From: WHSW01 sp963769945
GTDB lineage: Bacteria > Actinomycetota > Thermoleophilia > Solirubrobacterales > 70-9
Assembly: GCA_963769945.1 (NCBI GenBank)
Contig: CAVYOA010000014.1
Location: 248,001-312,000 of the forward strand
Direction of reading: 5' to 3'
Length of the DNA: 64,000 bases
The notes beneath the pieces were generated by a model that was not told where the DNA came from, did no database searches, and was given only the letters and a program-made list of their open reading frames with translations. The position numbers were made by a program, and so were the translations under genes. Position 1 is the first letter of the stretch; every line of letters starts with the position of its first letter. Positions 9,841-23,766 of the stretch are shown in pieces.

Positions 9841-12795
9841 ATGGCCGGCTCGGAGCAAATCGTCGTCTCGGGAGCGCGCGCTCACAACCTCAAGGGCGTC
9901 GACGTAACCCTGCCCAGGGACGCGCTTGTGGTCGTAACCGGCCTTTCTGGGTCAGGCAAGTCGAGCCTCGCCTTCGACACGATCTATGCCGAGGGCCAGC
10001 GCCGCTATGTCGAATCGCTCTCCTCTTACGCGCGTCAGTTTCTCGGTCAGATGGAAAAGCCCGACGTCGATTCGATCGAGGGGCTCTCACCGGCGATCTC
10101 GATCGACCAGAAGACGACCTCGCGCAACCCGCGTTCGACGGTCGGGACCGTGACCGAGATCTACGACTATTTGCGCCTGCTGTGGGCGCGGATCGGCAAG
10201 CCGCATTGCTACAACTGCGGCGAGCCGATCGCCGGGCAGTCGCTCGAGCAGATCACCGATCGCGTCATGACCCTCGACGAGGGCACCCGGTTCATGGTCT
10301 GCGCCCCGGTCGTACGGGGCCGCAAGGGTGAGTACGGGAAGCTGCTTGAGGAGATGCGCAGCCAGGGCTATGCCCGGGCCGTGGTCGATGGCGAGCTCCG
10401 TCGTCTCGACGAGGAAGGCGGGATCGAGCTCGACAAGAAGTTCAAGCACGACATCTCGATCGTCGTCGACCGTCTGGTGATCAAGGAAGGGGTGCGAAAG
10501 CGCCTGGCCGAGTCGCTGGAAGCGGCTTCAGCGCTTGCCGAGGGAATTATCGAAGTCGAGCTGATGGGCGCCGAGAAGGCGGTCGAGGCCGCCGGCGTGG
10601 AGGTTCTCAGCGGTCCCAGCGCGGGCAAGCGCGGCGAGGTGCTGATCTTCAGCGAGAAGTTCTTCTGCCTCAATTGCGGCACCTCGATGCCCGAGCTCGA
10701 GCCGCGCATCTTCTCTTTCAACTCGCCGCATGGCTGTTGCCCGCAATGTCACGGCCTCGGCTTCCAGCGGGTGATCGACCCCGAGCTGATCGTGCCCGAT
10801 CCGACGCTGTCGATCTCTGAAGGCGCGCTCGAGCCGTGGACGAAGGCGGCCTCGATGTATCACCGGCGCCTGCTCGAAGCCGTTGCCGAGGCCAACGGCA
10901 TCGATGCCGATGCGCCCTGGCGTGATCTGCCGCGCAGCGACCGCGACCTTTTGCTCGAGGGCACCGGCGACGAGCGCCATACGATCTCCTACAAGAACCG
11001 CTTCGGCCGGCGCCGCAGCTACACGGTTCGCTTCGACGGACTCCTGCACAGTCTCGAGCGCCGCTACGAGAACACTGACTCGGAGAACACGCGCGAGCGC
11101 GTCGAAGCGCTGATGGCGCTACAGCCGTGCTCGGCCTGTCACGGGGCGCGCCTGCGCCCCGAGGTGCTGGCGGTCGCTGTCGGCGGGCTCAACATCTATG
11201 AGTACACGCAGTTCTCGGCGCGCCGCGCACTGGAATGGATCAACGAGCTCGAGCTGACCGAAACCGAGCGCGCGATCGCCCGGCTCGTCGTCCGCGAGAT
11301 CGCCGAGCGCCTGCACTTTCTCGATTCGGTCGGCATCGGCTACCTCTCGCTCGAGCGCGCCGCGACGACGCTCTCGGGCGGCGAGGCGCAGCGGATCCGG
11401 CTCGCGACCCAGATCGGCTCGAGCCTGGTCGGCGTTCTCTACATCCTCGACGAGCCCTCAATCGGCCTGCACCAGCGTGATAACGCCAAGCTGATCGGCA
11501 CGCTTGAGCGCCTGCGCGAGATCGGCAACACAGTGATTGTCGTCGAGCACGACGAGGGCACGATTCGCGCCGCCGACCACGTCATCGACATCGGGCCGGG
11601 GGCGGGCGAGTTCGGTGGCGAGATCGTTGCCGAGGGAACGCCACAGCAGGTCGAGGCGACGCCGGGGTCGGCCACAGGTCAGTTCCTCTCCGGTGAGCGA
11701 GCGATCGCCGTTCCCGATGAGCGGCGCCATGCCAACGGCGAGATCGTCGTTCGCAACGCCCGCCAGCACAATCTCAAGGGCGTCGATGTCGAGTTCCCGC
11801 TCGGCGTCTTCACCGCGGTCACCGGCGTCTCGGGGTCGGGCAAATCGACCCTGGTCAACGAGATCCTCTATCGCTCAGTCGCCAATCGCCTGCATCGTGC
11901 GCGGATGCGCCCCGGCGCTCATGACCGCATCGAGGGCATCGAGCAGGTCGACAAGATCATCAACATCGACCAGTCACCGATCGGTCGCACGCCGCGCTCG
12001 AACCCGGCCACCTACACGGGCATCTTCGATCACGTTCGGCAGTTGTTCGCGGGTACCCGCGAGAGCCGGGCGCGGGGCTACAAGCCCGGTCGCTTCAGCT
12101 TCAACGTCAAGGGCGGTCGCTGCGAAGTCTGTCGCGGCGACGGTCAGATCAAGATCGAGATGCACTTCCTGCCCGACGTCTACGTACCGTGCGAGCAATG
12201 TCACGGTCGCCGCTACAACCGCGAGACGCTCGAGATTCGCTACAAGGGCAAGTCGATCGCAGACGTGCTCGAGATGTCGGTCGGCGATGCCGTCGAGTTC
12301 TTCGAGCCGGTACCGAAGATCGCGCGACGGCTGCGAACGTTGCACGATGTCGGTCTCGACTACATCCGCCTCGGGCAGCCCGCCACTCAGCTCTCCGGGG
12401 GAGAGGCCCAGCGCGTGAAGCTCGCAACCGAGCTATCCAAGATCGCCACGGGCGCAACGCTCTACATCCTCGATGAGCCCACCACCGGCCTCCATTTCGC
12501 CGACGTCGAGCGGCTGCTCGACGTGCTCGGCCGGCTAGTCGAGCAGGGAAACACCGTCGTCGTCATCGAACACAACCTCGACGTGATCAAATCGGCCGAC
12601 CACCTGATCGATCTCGGCCCCGAGGGTGGCGATGCCGGCGGCGAGCTGATCGCGGTCGGCACGCCCGAGCAGATTGCGGGCGCGCCCACCTCCTACACGG
12701 GCCAGTTCCTGCGCGACCTCGTCGCAGCGGTGGAACCAGCGCCGAAGCCGCGGCGCGCAAAGCCCAAGCAGCAGCGCGAGCCCATCGCCGCCTGA
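9841..12795 (+). CDS. uvrA: Excinuclease ABC subunit UvrA
   Basis: ATPase that scans DNA for bulky damage and loads UvrB. ATG 9841 (MAGSEQIVVSGARAHNLKGV) fits the family start; the frame is open back to 9778, but those extra residues match nothing. The 984-residue protein has both ABC modules: Walker A GLSGSGKSS and GVSGSGKST, and signatures LSGGEAQRIRLA and LSGGEAQRVKLA. Zinc-binding CxxC pairs are at CYNC, CLNC/CPQC and CEVC/CEQC. The frame is intact over the full length, in contrast to uvrB. The stop lies inside a long inverted repeat shared with the convergent purU gene. Confidence 0.97.
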   Translation: MAGSEQIVVSGARAHNLKGVDVTLPRDALVVVTGLSGSGKSSLAFDTIYAEGQRRYVESLSSYARQFLGQMEKPDVDSIEGLSPAISIDQKTTSRNPRSTVGTVTEIYDYLRLLWARIGKPHCYNCGEPIAGQSLEQITDRVMTLDEGTRFMVCAPVVRGRKGEYGKLLEEMRSQGYARAVVDGELRRLDEEGGIELDKKFKHDISIVVDRLVIKEGVRKRLAESLEAASALAEGIIEVELMGAEKAVEAAGVEVLSGPSAGKRGEVLIFSEKFFCLNCGTSMPELEPRIFSFNSPHGCCPQCHGLGFQRVIDPELIVPDPTLSISEGALEPWTKAASMYHRRLLEAVAEANGIDADAPWRDLPRSDRDLLLEGTGDERHTISYKNRFGRRRSYTVRFDGLLHSLERRYENTDSENTRERVEALMALQPCSACHGARLRPEVLAVAVGGLNIYEYTQFSARRALEWINELELTETERAIARLVVREIAERLHFLDSVGIGYLSLERAATTLSGGEAQRIRLATQIGSSLVGVLYILDEPSIGLHQRDNAKLIGTLERLREIGNTVIVVEHDEGTIRAADHVIDIGPGAGEFGGEIVAEGTPQQVEATPGSATGQFLSGERAIAVPDERRHANGEIVVRNARQHNLKGVDVEFPLGVFTAVTGVSGSGKSTLVNEILYRSVANRLHRARMRPGAHDRIEGIEQVDKIINIDQSPIGRTPRSNPATYTGIFDHVRQLFAGTRESRARGYKPGRFSFNVKGGRCEVCRGDGQIKIEMHFLPDVYVPCEQCHGRRYNRETLEIRYKGKSIADVLEMSVGDAVEFFEPVPKIARRLRTLHDVGLDYIRLGQPATQLSGGEAQRVKLATELSKIATGATLYILDEPTTGLHFADVERLLDVLGRLVEQGNTVVVIEHNLDVIKSADHLIDLGPEGGDAGGELIAVGTPEQIAGAPTSYTGQFLRDLVAAVEPAPKPRRAKPKQQREPIAA

Positions 12796-12894
12796 GCGGC
12801 GATAACCGGCGCCTGGCGGCGTCATCGGTCGCTTGCGTGCGTAGCACGCCGCGACTCGCTGCTTCCTTGCCCAGGCTTGGTTATCGCCGCTCAG
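12792..12894. terminator. Bidirectional structured terminator (long inverted repeat)
   Basis: CTGAGCGGCGATAACC (12792-12807) is repeated as its exact reverse complement at 12879-12894. An inner pair GCCTGG/CCAGGC (12811-12816, 12871-12876) extends the stem, and a hairpin GCGTGC-GTA-GCACGC (12835-12849) lies in the loop. The stop codons of uvrA (12793-12795) and purU (12893-12891) both lie in the outer arms. This suits a shared terminator for convergent genes. No U-tract is present. Confidence 0.7.
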
Positions 12895-13738
12895 AAGACG
12901 ATGGTGCGGTCGCCGTCGAGGAGAACGCGGTCTTCGAGGTGAGCCTTGACGGCGCGAGCGAGGACCAAGCGCTCTATGTCGCGGCCGATCGAACCAGGTC
13001 GGCGGTTTCGTCACGGTGGCTGACGCGGGTCACGTCCTGGTCGATGATCGGGCCTGCGTCGAGCTCATCGGTGACGTAGTGGGCCGTCGCTCCGACAAGC
13101 TTGACGCCACGTTCGTGGGCGCGCTGGTAAGGGTCTGCGCCGACGAACGCCGGCAGAAAGCTGTGGTGGATGTTGATCGCCGGCGCGCCCAGGGCGGCGA
13201 GAAACTGCGGCGATAGCACCTGCATGTAGCGCGCGAGAACGAGCAGGTCGATTCGTCCTTTGATCACTTCGAGCACCTGGCGCTCGGCGTCGTGCTTGGT
13301 CGCTTCGGTAACCGCGATGTGGTGATAGTCAGCGCCGACTAGTGCGACCGTGTCGGCGTGGTCGGGATGATTGGAGATCACCTCAGCGATCTTCGCCTCG
13401 AGCTCGCCGTTTCGCGCTCGCCAAAGCAGGTCCGAGAGGCAATGGTCCTCGCGCGAGACCATGATCGCGATCCGCTTGCGCCGGCTCGCCTCGGCGAAGC
13501 GGTAGTCCATCTGCAGCGGCTCGCCGACCTGCTCGGCGAATGCGCGCCGCAGCCGGTCACGCTCGCCGGAAGCGGGGGAGTCGAAGACCATGCGCATGAA
13601 CAGCCGGCCCTCGGCGTTGGAGTGCTGGTCGGCGTCGGTGATATTGAGACCGGCGTCGGCAAGGAAGCCACTTACGGCCGCGATCAGGCCCGGCGGGTCG
13701 GGGCAAGCGATCAGTAGCCGCGGTTGTCGGTCGTTCGT
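12891..13738 (-). CDS. purU: Formyltetrahydrofolate deformylase PurU (frame-broken)
   Basis: Hydrolyses 10-formyl-THF to formate and THF, balancing one-carbon pools and supplying formate for purine synthesis. The N-terminal ACT domain is seen as RLLIACPDPPGLIAAVSGFL, followed by the formyltransferase domain with the Asn/His motif INIHHSFLPAF and the Asp region ELDAGPIIDQDV. The C-terminus needs one frame change near 12985: a missing base restores VRIGRDIERLVLARAVKAHL and the end DRTIVF. No ATG, GTG or TTG starts the frame: the first codon after the in-frame TGA (13741-13739) is ACG. One extra base near 13727 would join the frame to a CTG at 13742. It lies directly behind the TetR gene. Confidence 0.88.
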
Positions 13739-14354
13739 TCAGCGCCGCGTGGGTTGCGAGCTGAAGTTGCAGCGATGCCACTTCCTTTGCTCGTCGCCCG
13801 GCGTCGCGGTCACCCTCGCCCGCGGCGACGATGGATCCCTTCATCAAGATGTGCCACTTGCGGGCAAAATCCTCGGGGTCGGCGGCGCCCGCCGCTCGAG
13901 CCAACGGCTCGATGAAACCGCGAATGCCAGCCAGATAGGCCACGCCGGCGGCGTGAATCGGGTCGTCAGGTGTGGGATGTTCGAGCAGTACGTTGATGAA
14001 CGTGCAGCCCTCGAAATCAGCGGTCTCAAACCACTCCGAGAAGACATCGAATATCGCCAGCAGTCGCTCGCCGGGGTCGCTCGCGCGGCGCTCCACCTCG
14101 GTCTGAAGCCAGTCGCGAGTCCAGCGTTGGTTGCGGCGCTCGAGCACGGCCAAGACGAGCTCTTGCTTGGAGCGGAAGTGTCTGTAGAGGGTCTGGCGCG
14201 CGACACCTGAGCGCTCGACGATCGCGTCGATGCCCACCGCCTGAATCCCCCGGCGACAAAACAGCTCATAGGCGGAGTCGAGAATGCGCTCGCTCGCAGC
14301 GTTTGCGGGCGCCGGACCCCTGTCAGCCGCGATCCCCTCCATAACGCCTGACAT
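13557..14354 (-). CDS. TetR/AcrR family transcriptional regulator
   Basis: One-component repressor. The N-terminal TetR helix-turn-helix is clear (IDAIVERSGVARQTLYRHF, residues ~40-60), followed by a helical ligand and dimer domain containing VFSEWFETADFEGCTF. ATG 14354 has a -10 box 6 nt upstream. A typical protein would end near residue 205 (about 13740). The open frame instead runs ~180 nt into purU in another frame to 13557, which suggests a base error near the TetR/purU junction. Its targets are unknown: purU directly downstream, or its own promoter, are the natural candidates. Confidence 0.85.
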   Translation of the reverse strand: MSGVMEGIAADRGPAPANAASERILDSAYELFCRRGIQAVGIDAIVERSGVARQTLYRHFRSKQELVLAVLERRNQRWTRDWLQTEVERRASDPGERLLAIFDVFSEWFETADFEGCTFINVLLEHPTPDDPIHAAGVAYLAGIRGFIEPLARAAGAADPEDFARKWHILMKGSIVAAGEGDRDAGRRAKEVASLQLQLATHAALNERPTTAATDRLPRPAGPDRGRKWLPCRRRSQYHRRRPALQRRGPAVHAHGLRLPRFRRA

Positions 14355-14360
14355 GGACCC

Positions 14361-14366
14361 ACTTTA
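14361..14366 (-). promoter_or_regulatory. Putative -10 box of the TetR gene
   Basis: TAAAGT on the minus strand ends 6 nt before ATG 14354. The surrounding ATCGACTAAAGTGGGT shows no strong palindrome, so autoregulation cannot be argued from it. Confidence 0.45.
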
Positions 14367-14413
14367 GTCGATAGCGCCGGCGAGAACGGTCGGTCTTCAG
14401 AGCGTCGGATCAC

Positions 14414-14758
14414 TCACCTAGGCGCTGGCGGGTCGTTGGGATCAACAGAGCGCATGCGAACGACCGAGGCATCCACGCGAGGCCTTGCGGGGATATCGAG
14501 AGGTCGCGGCGCGCCATTCGAAGCGCCCTGCGCCGTTAGCTCATAGATCGCATCCTCGAGCGCCCGCAGACGCGCTTCACGGCGGGCGGCTCCGCCCGTG
14601 ATCAGCTTCTGAATTCGCACAGACTCCTGCACCCAGGCGTCAAGCTCAGCGAGCTTTACCGCCAGACGCCGCTCCCGCTCCTGCTCGGCGGCTTCGAGGG
14701 AGCGACTGAGTGCGACGAGAGTGCGGCATTGGTCGGCGAGCGCAGCTCTGCGATCCAT
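14414..14758 (-). CDS. Small charged coiled-coil protein, unknown function
   Basis: From ATG 14758 this reads 114 residues (MDRRAALADQCRTLVALSRS). An Arg/Glu-rich helical part (EAAEQERERRLAVKLAELDA) suggests a coiled coil, followed by a proline-rich tail ending DPNDPPAPR. The frame stays open upstream to 14947, but that part overlaps the divergent acyltransferase and looks non-coding. No signal peptide, membrane segment or known motif is visible. Confidence 0.5.
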   Translation of the reverse strand: MDRRAALADQCRTLVALSRSLEAAEQERERRLAVKLAELDAWVQESVRIQKLITGGAARREARLRALEDAIYELTAQGASNGAPRPLDIPARPRVDASVVRMRSVDPNDPPAPR

Positions 14759-14848
14759 GAACGAACTGATTCCACTCCTACGCTCGACGTCCTGCCGCGG
14801 GTCGCGTCCGGGCACTGCCTCAAGCGCGCATTTGAGAAGCTGCGCAAG

Positions 14849-15451
14849 ATGAGCTCCGAGGTCGACTCCTGGCGCATCTGGCTGGTCAAGCGCGGCTGGT
14901 ACGAGCGAAATCGGCGCCTGCGAAGGCGCTGGCGTCTGAACCGTCACGCCGCGCGCGGTGGTTTCTTCGTCCGATTTCCGATCGAGGGCGAGGTCCTCGA
15001 GGCGCTCGACTCCGGGCGACTTGAGATCGGCGAGAACACGCTGCTCGAGCCGGGGTGTTGGCTGACGCTAGGCGCACAGGCGCGGATCAGGATCGGAAGT
15101 GAGTGCTTTCTCAACCGCGGCACGATGCTTGCGGCGGCGGAGTTGATCGAGATCGGAGACAACGTGATGTTCGCCAACGGCTGCTTCGTTGGCGACGCGG
15201 CGCATCGCCACGACGATCCCGAACAGCCGGTGACGCGCCAGGGGTTCGAGCCGGCGCGGCCGGTCAAGATCGGCTCCAACGTCTGGTTCGGAGTCAACTG
15301 CGTCGTCACGCCAGGAGTCACGGTCGGCGACCGAGCGGTGATTGGCGCGAACTCGGTGGTGACGAAGGATGTGCCGGCGGGCACGATCGCGGCCGGTGCT
15401 CCCGCGAAGGTGATCAAGGAAATCGAGTTCAAGTCGAGCGCGGAGGAGTAG
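14849..15451 (+). CDS. Acyltransferase with left-handed beta-helix (hexapeptide repeats)
   Basis: A 200-residue enzyme of the trimeric hexapeptide acetyltransferase type. Start ATG 14849 (MSSEVDSWRIWLVKRGW) follows a helical N-terminus. The beta-helix is seen in repeated I-G-x-N/x-V units: IGENTLLEPG, IGSECFLNRG, IGDNVMFANG, IGSNVWFGVN, VGDRAVIGANSVVTKDVPAG and AGAPAKVIKE, the usual C-terminal end of maltose/galactoside O-acetyltransferase relatives. A His pair (AAHRHDD) could supply the catalytic base. The acceptor is unknown; sugars or surface polysaccharides are typical. It abuts the next GTG without spacing. Confidence 0.85.
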   Translation: MSSEVDSWRIWLVKRGWYERNRRLRRRWRLNRHAARGGFFVRFPIEGEVLEALDSGRLEIGENTLLEPGCWLTLGAQARIRIGSECFLNRGTMLAAAELIEIGDNVMFANGCFVGDAAHRHDDPEQPVTRQGFEPARPVKIGSNVWFGVNCVVTPGVTVGDRAVIGANSVVTKDVPAGTIAAGAPAKVIKEIEFKSSAEE

Positions 15452-15988
15452 GTGGCTGCGATTTCGGTCAGCTGCGTGGTGGGATCGATCGTTACGGCCG
15501 GCGCGCTCATCGTTGGCGGCGGCTGTGGTGAGGAAGACGATGAGCGTCCTTCGACGACGACCGTGACGACGAACGCCCCGACCCCAACCGAGACTGCGAC
15601 CGGCGAGCAGGAGCAGCCCGCCGCCGAGGCGGGCGTCGGTGAGGCGGAAGCCGTTTCGGCGCAGAAGCCGCTCGAGATTCCCGATGTGCTCGAGGTCGTG
15701 CTCACGGCGTCGGGCCCCCCGGACTTGATCTGCGACGCGCTCGTGACCGAGAACTACCTTCGCACCGCTTACGGCGCGCGTGAAGGCTGCATCGCCGCGC
15801 AGAGGCCTGGCGCCCTCGCTGAATCGCTGGGGGGCGTGAAGACCGATGCTGCGCCCGATCGGGCAACCGCGACGCTTGTGCCGAACGGCGGCCCCTACGA
15901 CGGCGTCGAGGTCGAGGTCGAGCTGGTTCGCGACGGCGACGGCTGGCGCGTCGACTCGCTGGTCGCCGATCTGCCCGCGGGTCCCTGA
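15452..15988 (+). CDS. Lipoprotein-like protein of unknown function
   Basis: GTG 15452 follows the acyltransferase TAG with no gap. The 178-residue product has an N-terminal export segment (VSCVVGSIVTAGALIVGGGC) with a cysteine at about residue 25. That Cys sits where a lipobox Cys would be, although three glycines before it are not canonical. A Thr/Pro/Glu-rich spacer follows, then a ~100-residue domain with two cysteines (LICDALVTE, AREGCIAAQ) and an alternating beta-like tail (VEVEVELVRDGDGWRVDSL). The tail resembles small exported stalk domains, but I recognise no family. Confidence 0.6.
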   Translation: MAAISVSCVVGSIVTAGALIVGGGCGEEDDERPSTTTVTTNAPTPTETATGEQEQPAAEAGVGEAEAVSAQKPLEIPDVLEVVLTASGPPDLICDALVTENYLRTAYGAREGCIAAQRPGALAESLGGVKTDAAPDRATATLVPNGGPYDGVEVEVELVRDGDGWRVDSLVADLPAGP

Positions 15989-15989
15989 C

Positions 15990-16887
15990 ATGGGGATTCG
16001 CACCGGTACCTACTCGATCGTGGGGCGCGATCCCGCCACCGGCGAGCTTGGCGTGGGGGTGCAGTCGCACTGGTTCTCGGTCGGCTCGATCGTCACCTGG
16101 GCCCGCCCAGGCGTCGGCGCGGTGGCGACCCAGTCGATAGCCGAGCCGAGCTACGGACCGAAGCTGCTCGATCGCCTGGCGGCGGGTGAGGATGCCGAGG
16201 CGGGATTGAGCGCCGAGCTCGCTGGCGACAGCCTCGCCCGCTTCCGCCAGGTGGCAGTCGTCGATGCCGGCGGCGTGACCGCAACGCACACGGGTGGTGG
16301 TTGCATGGACCACGCTGGGCACGAGGCAGGGGATGGGTTCAGTGCCCAGGCGAACCTGATGGCGTCGCCGCAGGTGTGGCCGGCGATGGCGGCGGCGTTC
16401 AGCGGCGCCGACGGTCCGCTGGCGCGGCGGTTGCTCGCCGGGCTCGAAGCCGCCGAGGCCGCCGGAGGTGACGTCCGAGGACGTCAGTCGGCGGCGCTGC
16501 TCGTGGTTCCCGCGGAGGGCGAGGCGTGGCGCAGACGGGTCGAGCTACGAGTCGAAGACAGTGCTGAGCCCCTCGCCGAGCTTGGCCGGCTGCTGAATCT
16601 CGCATGACTCATACGCGATCGCGGACCGCGCCGATTCGCTTGCTGGCGAGGGCAGACATGAGGAGGCCGCGAAGCTCTACCTCGAGGCCGCCGAAGCTGC
16701 GCCGGACAACGTCGAGCTCAGCTTCTGGGCCGGGCTTGGGATCGCTGCGGCGGGGGACGTCGCCGGTGGAGCTGCGCGTGTCGGCGCGGCGATTGCAGCG
16801 CACGGAGGCTGGCGCGACCTCCTGCTGAGGCTCGATCCGGAGATCGCCCCGGCAGTGGAGGCCGTGAGGGCCGAGCTCGACGTTTGA
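15990..16887 (+). CDS. DUF1028 family protein (one frameshift)
   Basis: DUF1028 proteins have an Ntn-hydrolase-like fold of uncertain function. The N-terminal ~205 residues show family hallmarks: TYSIVGRDPATGELGVGVQS, PGVGAVATQS, GFSAQANLMAS and RGRQSAALLVV. The apparent TGA at 16605 is a frameshift. Dropping one base near 16604 continues as SYAIADRADSLAGEGRHEEA, a TPR-like helical tail ending at 16887 (VRAELDV), which is the usual C-terminal extension. ATG 15990 overlaps the end of the previous gene's stop. It converges with gltD 62 nt downstream. A weak dyad CGGTGC/GCACCG (16901-16906, 16925-16930) sits between them. Confidence 0.82.
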
Positions 16888-16949
16888 CGAAACGGTAATT
16901 CGGTGCCCTCCCGCTGTCCCAAAAGCACCGTTCGCCCGAGCGACGTTGC

Positions 16950-23009
<6,060 letters not shown>

Positions 23010-23016
23010 GCGCACA

Positions 23017-23022
23017 AGTTAC
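23017..23022 (-). promoter_or_regulatory. Putative -10 box of gltBD
   Basis: TAACTT on the minus strand ends 7 nt before ATG 23009, favouring that ATG over GTG 23015 and predicting a leaderless gltB mRNA. Confidence 0.45.
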
Positions 23023-23094
23023 GCAAGCGAGGGTCGATCATTCGCCGCCGCCCGCTCAGTTCGAAACGCCTACAAGCGGATTGGACCGCGTGTC

Positions 23095-23190
23095 AGTGCG
23101 GCCAGGGCCTGGCCGCACTCCCAAACATGGCGATTACCTCACGCCAGCAGATGGCCTCGGCGGGCGGCGGGGAGGCGATTCCCCGCCGCC
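23095..23190 (-). terminator. Two tandem hairpins between the DUF378 gene and gltB
   Basis: Two strong hairpins lie downstream of the DUF378 stop. One is GGCGGCGGGGA-6 nt-TCCCCGCCGCC (23163-23173 with 23180-23190). The other is AGTGCGGCCAG-GGC-CTGGCCGCACT (23095-23105 with 23109-23119), both perfect 11-bp stems. They probably terminate the DUF378 transcript before the gltB promoter. U-tracts are absent, as is common in high-GC actinobacteria. Confidence 0.65.
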
Positions 23191-23207
23191 GCCGGGTCAT
23201 GCCTCGG

Positions 23208-23447
23208 TCAGACGCCGCGCGGGTGCGGGCCGCGGCCGGTGTGCAGCTCGTCGAGCAGGCGCGGCACGAACAGCAGCGCCGCGACCCCGACGAGGACGTA
23301 GACGACGTCGGTGACGGTGCCTGAGCCGAAGATCTCGCTGATCACGTTCGTGTCGAACAGCGCGACGATCGCCCAGTTGAGGGCCCCAACGATCATCAGG
23401 AACAGGGCCAGGGGTTCCAGCTTTCTCACCATCTCCATTTGCGCCAC
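23208..23447 (-). CDS. DUF378 family small membrane protein
   Basis: A 79-residue protein with two transmembrane helices. LEPLALFLMIVGALNWAIVALF is the conserved DUF378 start and VVYVLVGVAALLFVP is the second helix. The tail HTGRGPHPRGV is charged. The start is GTG 23447 or, more likely by homology, the ATG at 23438 or 23432 (MVRKLEPLAL), which has a GGAG just upstream. Function is unknown for the family. It is monocistronic as judged by the tandem hairpins behind it. Confidence 0.82.
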   Translation of the reverse strand: MAQMEMVRKLEPLALFLMIVGALNWAIVALFDTNVISEIFGSGTVTDVVYVLVGVAALLFVPRLLDELHTGRGPHPRGV

Positions 23448-23766
23448 CTCGCTCTTTCTTGCGAGCCGGTCCGCACCAGATTAAGTGCGGATAGTTACAA
23501 CCATTTACCCCACGGTTTCGTGGTGGTTACGGGGAGGCGCGTCGCTAACGCGGCCAAACCAGTCTCACGTGGCCGGCGGTCGTTTGTTGCTGGTGAAGGG
23601 GGCGGCTAACCGCGTCTATATCCACAAGCGCGTCCGCCATACGTCTTGTGCAGATCCAAGCCCAACAGTCGGGCTTAGATCTCCACAAGCTCCAAATCGG
23701 CCGCCCTTACTGACCTGTCCCACTGCCGCAGCGCGCGGCGGCTGAAGGGATCGCGCCAACCCCGTC
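23448..23766. other. Intergenic region with several dyads
   Basis: This is the only stretch above 300 bases without a gene. It holds the 5' region of the DUF378 gene and the 3' region of the pantothenate operon. Dyads are TCCGCAC-8 nt-GTGCGGA (23470-23476, 23485-23491) in the DUF378 leader or promoter, CCACG-GTTT-CGTGG (23509-23522), and the 45-nt hairpin listed separately. No credible small ORF or RNA gene was recognised. Confidence 0.5.
23645..23689 (-). terminator. Long hairpin behind panB
   Basis: CTTGTG-c-AGATC-c-AAGCCC (23645-23663) pairs with GGGCTT-a-GATCT-c-CACAAG (23671-23689): 17 paired bases, two 1x1 mismatches and a 7-nt loop. It starts 78 nt past the panB stop and probably ends the pantothenate operon. 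A second CACAAG at 23623-23628 could compete for CTTGTG. Confidence 0.6.

Noticed and set aside
9827..9841. A LexA/SOS box in front of uvrA
   Set aside because: The sequence around the -10 lacks a GAAC-N4-GTTC dyad; only an isolated GTTC is present.
16901..16930. Dyad CGGTGC/GCACCG between the DUF1028 gene and gltD as a terminator
   Set aside because: Only six pairs with an 18-nt loop; too weak to call.
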